From an uncultured Curvibacter sp. (GTDB lineage Bacteria; Pseudomonadota; Gammaproteobacteria; Burkholderiales; Burkholderiaceae): a stretch of DNA of 8,468 bases. The stretch covers positions 1 to 8,468 of the forward strand of contig CAMLNH010000106.1 of NCBI GenBank assembly GCA_946481355.1, read 5' to 3'. A program made the position numbers and the translations under genes. Under the pieces are notes generated by a model. It ran no database searches. It had not been told where the DNA came from and saw nothing but the letters and a program-made list of their open reading frames with translations. Positions 5,555 to 8,468 of the stretch are shown piece by piece (positions within the stretch are counted from its first letter, which is position 1; each line of letters begins with the position of its first letter).

Positions 5555-7126
5555 ATGAAGATCCATCACCTCACCCTCTGCGCGGCGCTGGCCCTCGGCG
5601 CGGCCGGCCTGCAGGCCAAGACCTTCAAATGGACCAGCGCCAGCGACATCGCGTCCTGGGACGTGCACTCGCAGAACAACGCCCTGCAGAACGGCATCCA
5701 TGCCGCGGTCTACGAGTCCCTGGTCTACTACAACAGCCGGACCTTCAAGGTCGACCCCGTGCTGGCCACCGGCTGGAAACAGCTCAGCCCCACCCAGCTG
5801 CGCCTGACGCTGCGCAGCGGCGTCAAGTTCCACGACGGCTCGCCCTTCACGGCCGACGACGCGGTCTTTTCCATCCAGCGTGCCATGGCCAAGACCTCCA
5901 ACTTCGCAGTCTTCACCCAGGGCATCGCCCGCGTGGCCAAGGTCGATGACAAGTCCATCGACATCCACACCGCCGGCCCCAACCCCGTGCTGCTCAACCA
6001 GCTCACGGAGCTGCGCATGATGAGCAAGGCCTGGGCCGAGAAGAACAAGTCCACCGAGCCCAAGGACATCAAGGTGCAGGAGGAAAACTACGCCCACCGC
6101 AACGCCAACGGCACCGGCCCGTTCATGCTCAAGGAGTGGCAGCCCGACCAGAAGCTGGTGCTCGTGAAGAACCCCGCCTGGTGGGGCAAAAGCGAAGGCA
6201 ATGTGGCCGAGATCGTCTACACCCCGGTCAAGGCCGTGGCCACGCGCATGGCCGCCTTGCTCTCGGGCGAGGTGGACTTCGTACTCGACCCCAGCCCCCA
6301 GGACCTGCCGCGCCTGCGTAGCGCACCCAATCTCAAGGTGCTCGACGGCGTCGAAAACCGCACCATCTTCTTCGGCATGGACCAGTTCCGCGAGGAACTG
6401 CCGGGCAGCAACATCAAGGGCAAGAACCCGCTCAAGGACCTGCGCGTGCGCAAGGCCCTGTACCAGGCCATCGACATCGAGACCATCGCGCGCGTCACGC
6501 TGCGCGGCCTGGGCCAGCCCACGGGCGCGCTGGTCGCGCCCCAGGTCACGGGCTGGAGCAAGGACGTGCACAAGCGCTACCCCTACAACGTGGCCGCCGC
6601 GCAGAAGCTGCTGGCCGAGGCCGGCTACAAGGACGGCTTCGAGGTCGACTTCGCCTGCCCCAACAACCGCTACATCAACGACGAGCAGATCTGCCAGGCC
6701 GTGACGGCCATGTGGGCGCGCATCGGCGTCAAGGCCAAGCTGCGCACGCTGCCCCTGTCCACCTACTTCCCGATGATCCAGCGCTACGAGGCCAGCATCT
6801 ACATGCTGGGCTGGGGCGTGCCCACCTTCGACGCCCTGTACTCGCTGCAGTCGCTGACCCGCTCGGTCGGCGCAGGCGGCGACGGCAACTACAACGTGGG
6901 CCGCTACAGCAACCCGCAGATGGACGCCCTGGTCGAGCGCACCAAGAAGGAAACCGATCTCAAGCTGCGCACCGAGCTGCTGACCAAGGCGCTGGCGCTG
7001 CAGAACGAGGACGTGGCCCACATCCCCCTGCACAACCAGGTCATCCCCTGGGCCATGAAGAAGAACATCGACGTGGTGCACCGCGCCGACAACCGCCTGG
7101 ACTGGCGCCTGATCAAGGTCAACTGA
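5555..7126 (+). CDS. ABC transporter periplasmic solute-binding protein, family 5 (peptide/nickel/opine class)
   Basis: This protein captures the substrate in the periplasm for the permeases encoded next to it. The ATG at 5555, with AAGG upstream, gives 523 residues. A longer open frame reaching back into gshB is not the real gene. The Sec signal peptide is MKIHHLTLCAALALGAAGLQA, with a likely cut after residue 21. The cysteine in it does not fit a lipobox, so the protein should be soluble. Family-5 landmarks are YESLVYYNS (53-61), the RSGVKFHDGSPFTADDAVFS stretch (87-106), NGTGPF (185-190), WQPDQKLVLVKNPAWWG (195-211), LSGEVDFV (236-243), LRVRKALYQAID (296-307), and YNVAAAQKLLAEAGY (344-358). 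The substrate is unassigned: the segment where dipeptide binders carry a GD-x-DPD-like motif here reads LGWGVPTFDALYS (418-430). Dipeptide, oligopeptide, glutathione or opine are all possible. Confidence 0.93.
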   Translation: MKIHHLTLCAALALGAAGLQAKTFKWTSASDIASWDVHSQNNALQNGIHAAVYESLVYYNSRTFKVDPVLATGWKQLSPTQLRLTLRSGVKFHDGSPFTADDAVFSIQRAMAKTSNFAVFTQGIARVAKVDDKSIDIHTAGPNPVLLNQLTELRMMSKAWAEKNKSTEPKDIKVQEENYAHRNANGTGPFMLKEWQPDQKLVLVKNPAWWGKSEGNVAEIVYTPVKAVATRMAALLSGEVDFVLDPSPQDLPRLRSAPNLKVLDGVENRTIFFGMDQFREELPGSNIKGKNPLKDLRVRKALYQAIDIETIARVTLRGLGQPTGALVAPQVTGWSKDVHKRYPYNVAAAQKLLAEAGYKDGFEVDFACPNNRYINDEQICQAVTAMWARIGVKAKLRTLPLSTYFPMIQRYEASIYMLGWGVPTFDALYSLQSLTRSVGAGGDGNYNVGRYSNPQMDALVERTKKETDLKLRTELLTKALALQNEDVAHIPLHNQVIPWAMKKNIDVVHRADNRLDWRLIKVN

Positions 7127-7140
7127 AGCCCGCCTGACGC

Positions 7141-7164
7141 TGCGCGGGGCAAGGTCCCCGCGCA
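7141..7164 (+). other. Strong intercistronic hairpin between binding-protein and permease genes
   Basis: TGCGCGGGG (7141-7149) and CCCCGCGCA (7156-7164) form a perfect 9-bp GC stem with a 6-base loop. It starts 14 bases after the binding-protein stop and ends 18 bases before the permease ATG. CTTTCCGTTTCTC follows, which is pyrimidine-rich but lacks a true T run. In many binding-protein importers such a stem protects the upstream mRNA or terminates part of the transcripts, so that the binding protein exceeds the permeases. That role is inferred here from position. Confidence 0.6.
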
Positions 7165-7182
7165 CTTTCCGTTTCTCGCCCC

Positions 7183-8160
7183 ATGTTTGCCTTCATCGTC
7201 CGGCGCCTGGCCCAGGCCGTGCTCGTCATGGTCACCGTGGCCTTCGTGGCCTTTCTGCTGTTTCAGTACGTGGGGGACCCGGTGGTCTTCATCCTCGGCC
7301 AGGATGCCACGGCCGAGCAGGTCGCAGCCATCCGTGCCGAGCTGGGCCTGGACCGGCCCTTCTTCGTGCAGTTCTGGCATTTCCTGGCCCACGCGGTGCA
7401 GGGCGAGTTCGGCATGAGCCTGCGCCAGGGCGTCAAGGTCTCGCAGCTCATCGCCGAGCGTTTCCCCGCCACGCTGGAGCTGGCCCTGGTGGCCGCGCTG
7501 CTGGCCACGGCCCTCGGCATCCCCATGGGCGTCTACGCCGCGCTGCGCCGCGGCAGCCTCCTGAGCCAGGTCTTCATGACGGTCTCGCTGCTGGGCGTGT
7601 CCCTGCCGACCTTCCTGATCGGCATCCTGCTCATCCTGGTGTTCTCGGTCACCCTGGGCTGGTTCCCCAGCTTCGGCCGCGGCGAGGTGGTGCAGCTCGG
7701 CGGCTGGAGCACGGGCCTGCTCACGCTCAAGGGCTGGCACCACCTGGTGCTGCCGGCGCTCACGCTGGCCATCTTCCAGCTCACGCTCATCATGCGCCTG
7801 GTGCGCGCCGAGATGCTGGAGGTGCTGCGCACCGACTACATCAAGTTCGCCCGCGCCCGCGGCCTGAGCGACCGCGCCGTGCACTTCGGCCATGCCCTGC
7901 GCAACACCCTGGTGCCCGTGCTCACCATCACCGGCCTGCAGCTGGGCGGCCTGATCGCCTTTGCCATCATCACCGAGACCGTGTTCCAGTGGCCCGGCAT
8001 GGGCCTGCTCTTCATCCAGGCCGTGTCCTTTGCCGACATCCCGGTCATGGCCGCCTACCTCTGCCTGATCGCGCTGATCTTCGTGGTCATCAACCTGATC
8101 GTGGACCTGCTCTATTTCGTCGTCGACCCGCGCCTGCGCGTGGACCGCCCCGGCCACTGA
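7183..8160 (+). CDS. ABC transporter permease, DppB/OppB/GsiC type
   Basis: This is the first inner-membrane subunit of the importer that works with the binding protein encoded upstream. The 325-residue product begins MFAFIVRRLAQAVLVM, the usual DppB-family opening. It has about six hydrophobic segments, near 9-29, 100-122, 134-157, 188-208, 248-268 and 286-313. The periplasmic part between the first two includes ELGLDRPFFVQFWHFL (53-68) and GEFGMSLRQG (74-83), both family hallmarks. The ATPase-contacting EAA loop is at about 209-237, with AEMLEVLRTDYIKFARARG. Further landmarks are RNTLVPVLT (240-248) and ETVFQWPGMG (265-274). No clear Shine-Dalgarno precedes the ATG at 7183. The stop is followed after one base by the next permease start, so the two are tightly coupled. 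Length is normal. Family sure, substrate not. Confidence 0.95.
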   Translation: MFAFIVRRLAQAVLVMVTVAFVAFLLFQYVGDPVVFILGQDATAEQVAAIRAELGLDRPFFVQFWHFLAHAVQGEFGMSLRQGVKVSQLIAERFPATLELALVAALLATALGIPMGVYAALRRGSLLSQVFMTVSLLGVSLPTFLIGILLILVFSVTLGWFPSFGRGEVVQLGGWSTGLLTLKGWHHLVLPALTLAIFQLTLIMRLVRAEMLEVLRTDYIKFARARGLSDRAVHFGHALRNTLVPVLTITGLQLGGLIAFAIITETVFQWPGMGLLFIQAVSFADIPVMAAYLCLIALIFVVINLIVDLLYFVVDPRLRVDRPGH

Positions 8161-8161
8161 C

Positions 8162-8468
8162 ATGCCTGACACCTCTGCGCCCCCCGCTTCCTGGCTCGCG
8201 CGCTGGCTTGCCAGCGACATCGGCCACAGCCTGCGCCATTCGCCCACGGCCCTGCTGGCCGCCGGCATCGCCCTGGTCTGCGTGCTGGGTGCCGTGGGCG
8301 CGCCCTGGCTGGCACCGCACAACCCCTTCGACCTGAGCACGCTGGAGCTGTCCAACGCGCGCCTGCCCCCGGCCTGGAGCGAGGGCGGCAGCAGCCGCTT
8401 CCTGCTCGGCACCGACGACCAGGGCCGCGACATCCTCTCGGCCCTGATGTACGGCGCGCGCATCTCGC
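8162..8468 (+). CDS. ABC transporter permease, DppC/OppC/GsiD type, 3' end off the window
   Basis: This is the second permease subunit, cut by the right edge after 102 codons. The ATG at 8162 lies one base after the stop of the first permease gene (TGACATG), so translation is probably coupled. The product has a polar N-terminus, one transmembrane helix at about 29-50 (ALLAAGIALVCVLGAVGAPW), and APHNPFDLS (51-59). The diagnostic segment LGTDDQGRDILSALMYGARIS (82-102) closely follows E. coli DppC. The missing part should hold five more helices and the EAA loop. The ATPase gene(s) of the importer would normally follow to the right. Confidence 0.93.
   Translation, partial: MPDTSAPPASWLARWLASDIGHSLRHSPTALLAAGIALVCVLGAVGAPWLAPHNPFDLSTLELSNARLPPAWSEGGSSRFLLGTDDQGRDILSALMYGARIS

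Noticed and set aside
1..8468. tRNA, rRNA, CRISPR arrays, insertion sequences, attachment sites, phage or defence genes
   Set aside because: I looked for cloverleaf arms, regularly spaced direct repeats, transposase or integrase motifs and terminal inverted repeats and saw none. Composition is uniform apart from the short AT-rich spot near 4373.

Overview
The window looks like ordinary chromosome from a GC-rich betaproteobacterium, most likely in the Comamonadaceae (Acidovorax/Comamonas/Delftia relatives). The basis is strong G/C bias at third codon positions, the lptA-lptB-rpoN order, a glutathione synthetase very close to the proteobacterial type, and GC-rich intergenic hairpins of a kind I associate with that family. 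The family call is an inference from style and gene content, not from a marker gene. I see no rRNA, tRNA, CRISPR array, transposase, integrase or phage gene.

Left half, transcribed leftward (minus strand). The order of transcription is lptA (4345-3728), lptB (3731-2883), rpoN (2852-1293), then a THUMP-domain RNA methyltransferase (1168 to beyond base 1). LptA is the periplasmic bridge protein and LptB the cytoplasmic ATPase of the lipopolysaccharide export machine. RpoN is sigma-54. lptA and lptB overlap by four bases (GTGA), and rpoN follows after 31 bases, so the three form one likely operon. The methyltransferase lies beyond a 124-base gap full of inverted repeats and may be a separate unit. 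The usual upstream partners of this operon, lptC and kdsC, are not present; the neighbour is a divergent gshB.

Right half, transcribed rightward (plus strand). gshB (4509-5480) encodes glutathione synthetase. A family-5 periplasmic solute-binding protein (5555-7126) follows, then two DppB/DppC-type permeases (7183-8160, and 8162 to beyond the right edge). This is the front part of a peptide/nickel/opine-class ABC importer; its ATPase genes would be expected beyond the window. A perfect 9-bp hairpin sits between the binding-protein gene and the first permease gene.

The 163-base divergent region between lptA and gshB holds an AT-rich octamer (ATTGTAAT) that reads as a plausible -10 box in both directions. 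An inverted repeat lies in the predicted gshB leader.

I found no convincing novel system. The points most worth a second look are the shared -10 element, the inverted-repeat block at 1199-1304, the hairpin at 7141-7164, the relocated lpt operon without lptC, the low-complexity N-terminal extension of LptB, and the unassigned substrate of the importer beside gshB. The long antisense open frames (up to 785 codons) are best explained as GC-skew shadows.
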